This document shows, in pieces, positions 1-6,273 of a stretch of DNA of 9,198 bases. Position numbers and translations under genes: made by a program. The notes below the pieces were generated by a model. The model had not been told where the DNA came from, did no database searches, and was given only the letters and a program-made list of their open reading frames with translations. Each line of letters starts with the position of its first letter. Positions within the stretch are counted from its first letter, which is position 1. Origin of the DNA: an uncultured bacterium (GTDB taxonomy: Bacteria; Planctomycetota; Phycisphaerae; Phycisphaerales; SM1A02); assembly GCA_903867275.1 (NCBI GenBank), contig CAIPQY010000278.1, positions 1-9,198 of the forward strand, given 5' to 3'.

Positions 1-18
1 CCCCGTCCCTGAATTCTT

Positions 19-1887
19 TCAGGCGGTGACGGGGACGGGCTTGGCGCCTTCCACCTTGCCGTAGGTTCGCTTGCGGGGCTGCACCAGCGGCGTCTGCAGA
101 TCCTCGAAGCTGATGCCGGCCGTGCCGCCGGCCGAGTTGAACCTGGCCACGGTGGTCTTCATGAACTGATCGTCGTTGCGCTCGGGGAAGTCCGTGCGGA
201 AATGGCTGCCGCGGCTTTCCTTGCGGGCCAGGCTGCCTTCCACGATGGCATCGGCGATGAGCAGCATGTCACCCACCGCACGCGCATGGCTGAGGTTCTG
301 GTTGGTCCACAGGCCCGTGTCGCTCAGGCGCACGCGGCTGAAGCGCTCGCGCAGCTCGCCGATCTTGCCGCGCGCCTGCAGCAGACGTTGCTCGTCCTTC
401 ACCACGGTGCAGGCGGCGGTCATCTCCTCGCCCATTTCCTTGCCGATCAGGTACGGATTCTCGGTGCCCTTGCCGGCGATCAGGCCCTTGGCGATCGACT
501 CCTCGGCCTGCACCGCGCCTTCGAACAGCGACGCGGGCGCCTTGGCGGCGGTGTCCGTGCGGTCCTTGGCGAAGTTGGCCACGCCGGCGCCACAGAACAG
601 TCCGTCGAAGAGACAGCTGAGCAGCGCGTTGGCGCCGAGGCGGTTGGCGCCGTGGTACTGGTAGTTCACCTCACCGAAGGCATAGAGACCGTTCACGTTG
701 GTCATCATGCTGTTCGGCGCGCCAAGCACCATGCCCTTGGCGTCGGGCTTGGCGGTGTAGGTGGTCCACAGGCCACCCATGGAGTAGTGCATGCCCGGGA
801 AGATGCGCATGGGCAGTTCGCTCGGCTCCTCGCCCACGAACTTGCGGTAGATCTCCAGGATGCCGCCGAGCTTGCGGTCCATGTACTCGCGGCCGAGGTG
901 GGTGAGATCCAGATACACCTGGTTCTGTCCCGCCACGCCCATGCCCAGCTTCACGCACACCTCGAAGATCTCGCGGGTGGCGATGTCGCGCGGCACGATA
1001 TTGCCGTACTTGGGGTACTTCTCTTCAAGGAAGTACCAGCGCTCCGCCTCGGGAATCTGTCGCGCGTCGCGGTTGTCGCCCTTCTTGCGGGGCACCCACA
1101 CGCGGCCACCTTCGCCGCGCGCGCTCTCGCTCATCAGGCGCAGCTTGTCGGCGCCGGGAATGGCGGTGGGGTGCACCTGGATGAACTCGCCGTTGGCGTA
1201 GAACGCGCCGTGCTGGTAGCAGCGGCTGGCCGCCGCACCGGTGCACATGACGCTGTTGGTGCTCTTGCCGAACACCAGGCCGCAGCCGCCGGTGGCCATC
1301 ACCACGGCATCGCCGCGGAAACTGCGGATCTGCATGGTGCGCAGATCCTGCGCCACGATGCCCTGCGTGAGTCCATCCGCGTCCACCACGGGTCGCAGGA
1401 ACTCCCAGTGCTCGTACTTCTTCACCTTGCCCTCGGCCTCCCAGCGGCGCACCTGCTCGTCGAGCGCGTAGATGAGCTGCTGGCCGGTGGTGGCGCCCGC
1501 GAAGTGCGTGCGCTTGTACAGGCTGCCGCCGAACAGGCGAAGGTCGCGCTGACCCTCGGCGGTGCGGTTGAAGGGCACGCCCATGCGGTCGAGCAGGTTG
1601 ATGATGTTGGGCGCCCAGTGCGCCATCTCGTACACCGGGGGCTGGTGCGCCAGGAAGTCGCCACCGTAGATCGACTCGTCGAAGTGCTCGTACTCGCTGT
1701 AACCCTGCTGACGCGCCACCTCGTTGCAGGCGTTGATGCCGCCCTGGGCGCACACGCTGTGCGAGCGCTTGACCGGCACGATGCTGAACAGGTCGACCGG
1801 CAGGCCGGCCTCCACGATGCGAACGGTGGCCGCCAGGCCTGCAAGTCCGCCGCCAACCACCATCACGCGCTGTTCACGGGCACTCAT
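19..1887 (-). CDS. sdhA: Succinate dehydrogenase flavoprotein subunit SdhA
   Basis: This is the FAD subunit of succinate:quinone oxidoreductase (complex II). It oxidises succinate to fumarate on the cytoplasmic face of the membrane and passes electrons to SdhB. The 622-aa protein has the usual family length. Visible motifs are the dinucleotide-binding GGGLAGL at 12-18, RSHSVCAQGG at 41-50 with His43 as the expected covalent FAD site, HPT at 239-241, SARGEGG at 255-261, Arg300 in PRDIATRE, HYSMGG with His367, FGEV with Glu406, and ANRLGAN with Arg416. The C-terminal ESRGSHFRTDFPERND (557-572) is also typical. The wording YQYHGANRLGANALLSCLFDG resembles Bacillus/Bacteroidetes-type enzymes that pair with a single cytochrome b558 anchor, which matches its neighbour. 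The ATG overlaps the sdhC stop in ATGA, and AAGGAG lies 7 nt upstream (1895-1900), so the two are probably translationally coupled. SdhB should follow beyond the left edge. Confidence 0.97.
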   Translation of the reverse strand: MSAREQRVMVVGGGLAGLAATVRIVEAGLPVDLFSIVPVKRSHSVCAQGGINACNEVARQQGYSEYEHFDESIYGGDFLAHQPPVYEMAHWAPNIINLLDRMGVPFNRTAEGQRDLRLFGGSLYKRTHFAGATTGQQLIYALDEQVRRWEAEGKVKKYEHWEFLRPVVDADGLTQGIVAQDLRTMQIRSFRGDAVVMATGGCGLVFGKSTNSVMCTGAAASRCYQHGAFYANGEFIQVHPTAIPGADKLRLMSESARGEGGRVWVPRKKGDNRDARQIPEAERWYFLEEKYPKYGNIVPRDIATREIFEVCVKLGMGVAGQNQVYLDLTHLGREYMDRKLGGILEIYRKFVGEEPSELPMRIFPGMHYSMGGLWTTYTAKPDAKGMVLGAPNSMMTNVNGLYAFGEVNYQYHGANRLGANALLSCLFDGLFCGAGVANFAKDRTDTAAKAPASLFEGAVQAEESIAKGLIAGKGTENPYLIGKEMGEEMTAACTVVKDEQRLLQARGKIGELRERFSRVRLSDTGLWTNQNLSHARAVGDMLLIADAIVEGSLARKESRGSHFRTDFPERNDDQFMKTTVARFNSAGGTAGISFEDLQTPLVQPRKRTYGKVEGAKPVPVTA

Positions 1888-2747
1888 CGCTTTGCTCCTT
1901 CGGGGGCCGATTCAATGCCTGCCGCGCTCGCTTGTCCAGCGGAGGCCTGCACTTCGTTGCGCAGCTTGGTTTCCTGATACTGCTTCTCGATCACCTGCGC
2001 CTTGGCCGGGTCCAGGGTGGCGAAGCCGAACACGCTGGCGATGGCCGCGCCCGCAAGCGACAGGCCCACCAGCGTGCACACCTGACCCCAGCGCTTCTGC
2101 GCCGCCACGCTCACGGTGACGCCCCAGGTGATCGCCGCGGTCCACAGACCGTTGGCGAAGTGGAACACCAGCGCCAGCACGCACACCAGGTAGAAGGCGG
2201 CCATCAGCAGGCCGGCGCTTCCCTTCTGCAGGTGGGTGGCCAGGCTGCTGGCCGCCGCGTCGGCATGGAAGGTGGGCATCAGGCCGCCGTAGTTCCAGCC
2301 CCAGCGCAGGCTGCTGACATGCATGAAGATGAACAGCACGCCCAGATAGCCGCTGAGTCGCTGCCACACGTAGCGCCAGTTGTCCTGATACGCGTAGCGG
2401 CTCACGTTGAAGCGGCCGGTCTTCGCGAAGTACACGCCCACGCCCGCATGGAACAGGATGGGCAGCCACAGCACGAAGATCTCGATGAAGATCAGCGCGG
2501 GCAGTCCGTGGATGAACTCCACTTCATGCTGGAAGGTGGCCACGCCGGCGCCGGCGGCGTCGATGCCGCGATCGGCGAACTTGGTGCCGTTGAGCGCCTT
2601 GCCCCACATGATGCTGGAGTTGGTGGTGAGGTGCGGAAACAGGAACAGGCCGATCGGCACGATGCCCGACAGCGAGTGCAGTCGGCGGATCAGGTGATAG
2701 TGGCGATCGATGAAGTTGGTCTTCTTTGCGGCGACGGCAGTGGACAC
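1884..2747 (-). CDS. sdhC: Succinate dehydrogenase cytochrome b558 membrane subunit (SdhC)
   Basis: This 287-aa protein is the membrane anchor that carries heme b and delivers succinate electrons to the quinone pool, probably menaquinone by analogy with Bacillus. About five hydrophobic segments are visible, near residues 26-40, 82-106, 130-146, 178-200 and 222-243. Four histidines fall where diheme b558 anchors have axial ligands: His39, His100, His143 and His196. The spacing 100 to 143 equals the Bacillus interval as I recall it. The interval 39 to 100 is longer because of a polar stretch at about 45-78. The last 40 residues are hydrophilic and rich in Ala, Glu and Lys. The start is GTG at 2747 (MSTAVAAKK); only a poor GAGAG-like ribosome site precedes it. 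It lies 26 bp after the DUF1844 gene and overlaps sdhA by 4 bp. Family assignment is firm; ligand assignment is inferred from position. Confidence 0.93.
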   Translation of the reverse strand: MSTAVAAKKTNFIDRHYHLIRRLHSLSGIVPIGLFLFPHLTTNSSIMWGKALNGTKFADRGIDAAGAGVATFQHEVEFIHGLPALIFIEIFVLWLPILFHAGVGVYFAKTGRFNVSRYAYQDNWRYVWQRLSGYLGVLFIFMHVSSLRWGWNYGGLMPTFHADAAASSLATHLQKGSAGLLMAAFYLVCVLALVFHFANGLWTAAITWGVTVSVAAQKRWGQVCTLVGLSLAGAAIASVFGFATLDPAKAQVIEKQYQETKLRNEVQASAGQASAAGIESAPEGAKR

Positions 2748-2773
2748 GGGCGGATCTCTCGAAGGATGTGCGA

Positions 2774-3241
2774 TCAGGGAACGACCAGCTTGGAACCGCC
2801 CGAAGCGGGGGGCTCGCCGATGCCGGGCATGGCGCCGGGCACGCCGCCCTTGCCCGCGGCCATCTTGGCGGCCACGGCCTGGGCGATCTGCACGAAGCGG
2901 GTGCGCAATTCGGCCAGCACCTCGGTCAGGTCCTTCTCCTCCTCGGGAGTCAGGTTGCCCTTGGTCTTCTCCTGAATCACGCCGAGCAGGTCGATGGCGA
3001 AGCGGCTGCCCATCAGGTCCACCATCACGCGGCCCTGTTCATCCTGCATGCCGCCGAGGCCGCTGATGGCCTGACTGGCCAGCACGCCCACCAGACTGCG
3101 GAAGTCGGCGGGGGGCATCTCGTCGCGGCCTGGTCGGGCGGGCTTCTCCGCCTCCTGCTTCGCCAGGCGTTCCTTCTCGGCATGCGCCTGCGCCTTCCAG
3201 TCGCTGTCGACGTGCAGCTTGGGTGTTTCGGATTCGCTCAT
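2774..3241 (-). CDS. DUF1844 domain protein, first gene of the sdh operon
   Basis: A 155-aa cytoplasmic protein of unknown function with no signal peptide or membrane segment. The first 45 residues are charged and rich in Lys, Glu and Pro. Residues 47-122 match the DUF1844 family as I know it: FRSLVGVLASQAISGLGG, then a segment ending in FAIDLLGVIQ, then the hallmark EKTKGNLTPEEE at 91-102, then LAELRTRFVQIA. The C-terminus is a Gly/Pro-rich tail. The reading frame stays open upstream to 3460, but the ATG at 3241 is preferred: it avoids overlap with the divergent lipoprotein gene, gives a normal family length, and sits 7 nt after a TATACT hexamer. No Shine-Dalgarno is visible, so the message may be leaderless. 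Only 26 bp separate it from sdhC, so co-transcription with succinate dehydrogenase is likely. No function is proven. Confidence 0.9.
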   Translation of the reverse strand: MSESETPKLHVDSDWKAQAHAEKERLAKQEAEKPARPGRDEMPPADFRSLVGVLASQAISGLGGMQDEQGRVMVDLMGSRFAIDLLGVIQEKTKGNLTPEEEKDLTEVLAELRTRFVQIAQAVAAKMAAGKGGVPGAMPGIGEPPASGGSKLVVP

Positions 3242-3248
3242 TGGGCCG

Positions 3249-3254
3249 AGTATA
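3249..3254 (-). promoter_or_regulatory. Candidate -10 element for the DUF1844-sdhCA operon
   Basis: On the minus strand TATACT matches the bacterial -10 consensus at five of six positions and ends 7 nt before the ATG at 3241. Transcription would then start at or next to the A of the ATG. No good -35 is seen at 16-18 nt upstream, where the sequence reads around GGCGACC. The hexamer is seen directly; promoter function is inferred. Confidence 0.55.
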
Positions 3255-3288
3255 GGGATCACGGTGGCCCGGGTCGCCTTGTGGCAGG

Positions 3289-3294
3289 TAGCAT
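3289..3294 (+). promoter_or_regulatory. Candidate -10 element for the SurA-like lipoprotein gene
   Basis: TAGCAT (four of six consensus positions, fitting TANNNT) ends 6 nt before the GTG start at 3301, which again would give a leaderless transcript. There is no recognisable -35. An alternative is that AGGT at 3286-3289 acts as a distant weak Shine-Dalgarno from an earlier start site. It shares the 59-bp divergent region with the opposing TATACT hexamer. Confidence 0.4.
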
Positions 3295-3300
3295 CGGGCG

Positions 3301-4605
3301 GTGCGACGGATCGCCCTGATTGCGGCCTGCAGCCTGCTTCTTGCGGGGTGTCTTGCGACCAACGAGACCCCGGAGGATGCCCGTGACATCTCGGTGCAGG
3401 CATTCGCAAAGGGACACACCCCCGATGACGTGCGCCCCTCGATCGTGGAGGTGCCGGCAAGCGAGTTTCAGGCGCCCGTCGCCACCGACACCGACAGTGA
3501 CTTGGGCACCACCCAGAGCGGCGACACGATCACGCAGGACGCGCGCACGCTGCAGAGCACCAATCCCGATGGCACGCCCGTGGTCATCAAGGATGGCACC
3601 AAGACCACCAACGCGCTGCCGGTTGGCCAGAAGTGGCCCGTGGACGCGCTGATCGGGCAGATCAACGGCAAGCCGCTGTACGCCGACGACTTCCTGAAGA
3701 GCCGCGAGGACCGCATTCGACGCACGGTGGCCGAGCCCGACCGCAAGCAGGCCTACAACGAACTGCTGCGTCTGCTCGACGAGGCCTTCGAGCAGTTCGT
3801 GAACAACGAGCTGGTGATCAGCGAGGCCGAAGGCGCCATTCCCGACGAAGCGAAGGAAGGTCTGCTGAGCTGGATGCGCGACCTGCAGGAGAAGGAGATC
3901 GCCAACCGCGGCGGCACCCGCAGCGAGGCGCAGCGCAGCATCGAGGAGGAATTCCCCGGCACCACGATCGAGGAATTCATGCAGCGCCAGAAGAACGAGA
4001 TCCTGGCCAGCGACCTGATGCGCCGCCGCATCCGCCCGCGCACCATCGTGAGCTGGCGCGACATCGAGCGCCTGTACCTGAAGAACTACGACACCTACAA
4101 CCCGCCGCCCACCCTGCGCGTGGGTCGCGTGGCGGTGCTGAAGACCGACGCCGCCAAGATCGAGCAGGTGAAGGCGCTGTTCGCCTCGGGCAAGCCCTTC
4201 ACCGAGGTGGCCAAGGAACTGAAGGTGCCCAACGACGGCGTGTGGCGCGAGATCAAGTTGACCGGCGGCGGCATCGATGCGGTGCCCGATCTGGTGGACG
4301 ACATGAAGGCGCGCCTGAAGACGCTGAAGGAAGGCGTGGTGGACGGCCCCGTGGAGCAGCGCTCGCAGGTATCGTGGATGACGCTGCTGCCAAGCACGCA
4401 GGAGCCGGCGCGCAGCATCTTCGACCAGAAGCTGCAGCTGCAGCTGCGCCGCCAGCTGGAGAACCAGCGCTACGGCATGGAGCAGTACCGCTACCTGCAG
4501 TCGATCCGCACCCGCTGGATCAGCGAGGATCTGGACCAGATGAAGAAGCGCCTGATCCAGTTCGCGCTGGAGCGCTACTGGCGCAGCAGCATGCCGGAGC
4601 GCTGA
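3301..4605 (+). CDS. SurA/PpiC-like periplasmic chaperone lipoprotein, degenerate parvulin region
   Basis: A 434-aa predicted lipoprotein. The N-terminus has MRRIALIAACSLLLAGC, a short signal peptide with lipobox LAGC and lipidated Cys17. A Thr/Asp-rich, probably disordered linker covers about 20-112. The segment ALIGQINGKPLYADDFLK (116-133) is the typical opening of SurA-like chaperone domains, followed by a long helical region to about 262. Residues 271-362 have a parvulin-like order (LRVGRVAVL, then FASGKPFTEVAKEL, then LKEGVVDGPVEQRSQVSWMTLL). They contain no histidine and lack the GG-LG core expected in active peptidyl-prolyl isomerases. A charged helical tail runs from 370 to 434. The likely role is periplasmic or outer-membrane protein folding by holding rather than isomerisation; this is inferred. 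The GTG start is fixed by the signal peptide. Its stop lies 2 bp from the stop of the converging yraN. Lipoprotein prediction is strong; family assignment is moderate. Confidence 0.75.
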   Translation: MRRIALIAACSLLLAGCLATNETPEDARDISVQAFAKGHTPDDVRPSIVEVPASEFQAPVATDTDSDLGTTQSGDTITQDARTLQSTNPDGTPVVIKDGTKTTNALPVGQKWPVDALIGQINGKPLYADDFLKSREDRIRRTVAEPDRKQAYNELLRLLDEAFEQFVNNELVISEAEGAIPDEAKEGLLSWMRDLQEKEIANRGGTRSEAQRSIEEEFPGTTIEEFMQRQKNEILASDLMRRRIRPRTIVSWRDIERLYLKNYDTYNPPPTLRVGRVAVLKTDAAKIEQVKALFASGKPFTEVAKELKVPNDGVWREIKLTGGGIDAVPDLVDDMKARLKTLKEGVVDGPVEQRSQVSWMTLLPSTQEPARSIFDQKLQLQLRRQLENQRYGMEQYRYLQSIRTRWISEDLDQMKKRLIQFALERYWRSSMPER

Positions 4606-4607
4606 GG

Positions 4608-5009
4608 TCAGCCATCGTTGGCATCGAAGGCGCGGGGGATGTGGCGCAGGTCGATGGGTTTGCCTGTGGGGTCAAGCTGCACGGCGATCACGTCGAAGCG
4701 CACCGCGCGTCGGCGGAAGGACGCGCGCTGCAGCAGCAGTCGTGCTGCAAGAATGAGATGACGCCTCTTGGCGCGATCAACGCGCAGTTCGGGTGCGTGG
4801 CGACCGCCGGCCCGCGCCTTCACCTCGGTCAGCACCAGCGCGCCGTCACGCGGGTCCAGTGAAAGCAGGTCCACCTCCAGGTGCCCAAGCCGAAGGTTGC
4901 GGGCAAGCACCTCGTGGCCCAGGCCGCGAAGGTGCGCTTCGGCGACATCTTCGGCGTGGCGGCCGCGTTGAGCGCGCAGGGCGGCGAGATGGGCGGGGGT
5001 GGTGGGCAT
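4608..5009 (-). CDS. yraN: YraN/UPF0102 family nuclease-fold protein
   Basis: A small protein (133 aa from this start) of the UPF0102/YraN family, which has a restriction-endonuclease-like fold and an unsettled cellular role; Holliday-junction or DNA-repair links have been suggested. Family marks, in order, are RGRHAEDVAEAHLRGLGHEVLARN, then LGHLEVDLLSLD, then ALVLTEVKARAGGRH, then DRAKRRHLILAARLLL, then RFDVIAV. The Glu/Asp of LEVDLL and the Glu and Lys of TEVKAR form the E-D-ExK-type putative active site. The usual GEIDL is GHLEVDLL here, so the Gly-Glu pair is altered. I chose the ATG at 5009. An in-frame GTG at 5030 would add seven residues, and neither start has a Shine-Dalgarno. A weak CACACT hexamer 5 nt upstream mildly supports 5009. 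The gene converges on the lipoprotein gene with a 2-bp gap. Confidence 0.88.
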   Translation of the reverse strand: MPTTPAHLAALRAQRGRHAEDVAEAHLRGLGHEVLARNLRLGHLEVDLLSLDPRDGALVLTEVKARAGGRHAPELRVDRAKRRHLILAARLLLQRASFRRRAVRFDVIAVQLDPTGKPIDLRHIPRAFDANDG

Positions 5010-5040
5010 GCCGCAGTGTGATGCCCGCACCGCGCGTCTC

Positions 5041-5060
5041 GGGCAGGCGCTGCCCTTTTT
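5041..5060 (+). terminator. Intrinsic (Rho-independent) terminator, rightward
   Basis: GGGCAG at 5041-5046 and CTGCCC at 5050-5055 form a perfect 6-bp G/C-rich stem with loop GCG, followed at once by TTTTT at 5056-5060. There is no T-run on the other side, so it works only rightward. The nearest rightward gene upstream is the SurA-like lipoprotein gene, ending at 4605. The element therefore seems to end a transcript that crosses yraN antisense, and to shield the amidotransferase promoter just after it. If the amidotransferase transcript began upstream, it could instead be an attenuator. Confidence 0.75.
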
Positions 5061-5067
5061 CCGCTGC

Positions 5068-5073
5068 TAATCT
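5068..5073 (+). promoter_or_regulatory. Candidate extended -10 element for the glutamine amidotransferase gene
   Basis: TAATCT, preceded by TGC, gives an extended -10-like TGCTAATCT at 5065-5073 that ends 10 nt before the ATG. The implied 5' leader is only a few bases, and no Shine-Dalgarno is present. The -35 position falls inside the upstream terminator hairpin and does not match consensus. The call is tentative. Confidence 0.35.
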
Positions 5074-5083
5074 CTGCCCACCT

Positions 5084-5827
5084 ATGGCCATCGTCATCTT
5101 CGAACACTCGGCGGATTGCTCGGCGGAACTCCTGATCGACTCCCTGCGCGGCTTCGGCCAGCGCCTGCGCGTGGTGAAGCTGCACGCGGGCCAGTCGGTG
5201 CCCGCCGACCTGGACGACGTGCACGGCGTGGTGAGCCTTGGTGGCCCGCAGACCGTGCACGAGATGAACGCGCCGTGGATGCAGGCCGAGATGGGCTTTC
5301 TGCGCGACGCGCACGGCGCCGGCATTCCGGTGCTGGGTCTGTGCCTTGGCGCGCAGCTGCTGGCCGCGGCGCTGGGCGGTGAAACCGGTCGCATGACCGC
5401 GCCCGAGATGGGCTGGAAGCGCATGACGTTGTCGCCGCAGGGCCGCGAGGACGCCATGTTTGCGGGTCAGCCCTGGACCGTGGAGCAGTTCTGCTGGCAC
5501 AGTGATCAGGTGACCAAGCTGCCCGAGGGTGCCACGCTGCTTGCAAGCAGCGCCGCATGCAAGGTGCAGGCCTTCGCGGTTGGTCATCGCACCTACGGCC
5601 TGCAGTATCACGCCGAGTGGAGCGCCGCCACGGTGAAGCATCAGGTGGAAGGTGGCGCAGCCGAGTTGAAGGCCGCGGGCGCCGATGCCGCGGCGATTCT
5701 CGCCGACACCACCAAGTTCGCCGACGCGAGCGCGCGACTTGCCAAGCGCTTCTTCGACGCCGTGAGCGTGCTGCTGATGCCCGCCGATCGCCTGAACAAG
5801 GGCATCGTGAAGGACCTGCATCACTGA
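5084..5827 (+). CDS. Stand-alone class I glutamine amidotransferase (GMP synthase-like GATase1)
   Basis: A 247-aa single-domain protein of the class I glutamine amidotransferase family, which hydrolyses glutamine (or a gamma-glutamyl compound) with a Cys-His-Glu triad. Seen in order: MAIVIFEHS opening strand, VSLGGPQTVHE (50-60), the nucleophile elbow GLCLGAQLLA with Cys87 (85-94), FCWHSDQV (136-143), and YGLQYHAEW (171-179) with His176 and Glu178. The usual HPE is HAE here, but the catalytic Glu is kept. No synthetase domain is fused or adjacent, so it resembles the many orphan GMP-synthase-like amidotransferases or gamma-glutamyl hydrolases of unknown substrate. The C-terminal 60 residues form an Ala-rich helical extension ending in LNKGIVKDLHH. 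The frame is open leftward to 4793, but this ATG begins the family's first strand and follows the terminator. It converges on the cupin gene with 24 bp between the stops. Confidence 0.88.
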   Translation: MAIVIFEHSADCSAELLIDSLRGFGQRLRVVKLHAGQSVPADLDDVHGVVSLGGPQTVHEMNAPWMQAEMGFLRDAHGAGIPVLGLCLGAQLLAAALGGETGRMTAPEMGWKRMTLSPQGREDAMFAGQPWTVEQFCWHSDQVTKLPEGATLLASSAACKVQAFAVGHRTYGLQYHAEWSAATVKHQVEGGAAELKAAGADAAAILADTTKFADASARLAKRFFDAVSVLLMPADRLNKGIVKDLHH

Positions 5828-5851
5828 TGCAGCGCGCCGCGCGGCCGCGAT

Positions 5852-6253
5852 TCAAGCGGTCAGCGGAACGACATCGCCCGGAATCTGCACGGCCACCCAC
5901 AGCACCTCGGTGCCACCGATCACGCGGGTGAGGTGTCCCTTGCCATGCACGTCCTCAAGCAGGAATGCGCCGCCGGCGCGCAGTTCGCATGATGCGCCGT
6001 CGCTGGTGGTCACGGCCACCGCGCCCGAGAGGATGAAACCCCACTGCCGGTGCGGGGAGTTGTGCCAGCCGCCCGTCCAGTCCGACGGAAAGCGCAGAGC
6101 CTCGAAGCCGCTGGCCGCCTGAACCGCCGACACATCAAGCGGGGGTGCCGGAGGCGCGAAGGCCGTGGATGCAAGCGGCAGCTCGCGTTGCGCGATGTGC
6201 GATTCGCCCTGAGCGTCGGCGAAGATGTGCGTGAAGGCGAGCGCGCTTGGCAT
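5852..6253 (-). CDS. Small single-domain cupin protein
   Basis: A 133-aa cytoplasmic protein with one cupin beta-barrel. Numbering from this start, the core runs from about residue 44: EALRFPSDWTGGWHNSPHRQWGFILSG, then VTTSDGASCELRAGGAFLLEDVHGKGHLTRV. This matches the bacterial cupin family with W-H-x-x-P-x-R-Q-x and a GKGH motif. His64 in GGWHNSP, His68, and the GKGH histidine are candidate metal ligands; the canonical HxH pair is spaced as HNSPH. Substrate is unknown. The frame stays open to an ATG at 6319, but that start would overlap the polX 3' end. The ATG at 6253 leaves 20 bp after the polX stop and has TACGAT 6 nt upstream, so it is preferred. It may be read through from polX or start on its own. 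Confidence 0.82.
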   Translation of the reverse strand: MPSALAFTHIFADAQGESHIAQRELPLASTAFAPPAPPLDVSAVQAASGFEALRFPSDWTGGWHNSPHRQWGFILSGAVAVTTSDGASCELRAGGAFLLEDVHGKGHLTRVIGGTEVLWVAVQIPGDVVPLTA

Positions 6254-6259
6254 GCGGCG

Positions 6260-6265
6260 ATCGTA
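6260..6265 (-). promoter_or_regulatory. Candidate -10 element for the cupin gene
   Basis: On the minus strand TACGAT (four of six consensus positions, TANNNT type) ends 6 nt before the chosen ATG at 6253, inside the 20-bp gap after polX. No Shine-Dalgarno is visible. It would give a leaderless cupin message independent of polX. No -35 is recognised. Confidence 0.4.
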
Positions 6266-6273
6266 CGGCCTGC

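Noticed and set aside
202..1977. A 591-codon open frame on the plus strand opposite sdhA and the sdhC end
   Set aside because: It is the mirror of high-GC coding sequence. Its translation is His/Ala/Gly-rich with no family motif, while the minus strand encodes complete SdhA.
3242..3460. N-terminal extension of the DUF1844 protein up to 3460
   Set aside because: It would overlap the signal-peptide coding region of the divergent lipoprotein gene and has a Pro/Arg-rich shadow-like sequence with no family match.
5840..5849. Palindrome CGCGGCCGCG between the converging amidotransferase and cupin genes
   Set aside because: It has no loop and no adjacent T-run, so it does not look like a terminator, and such palindromes are common in GC-rich DNA.
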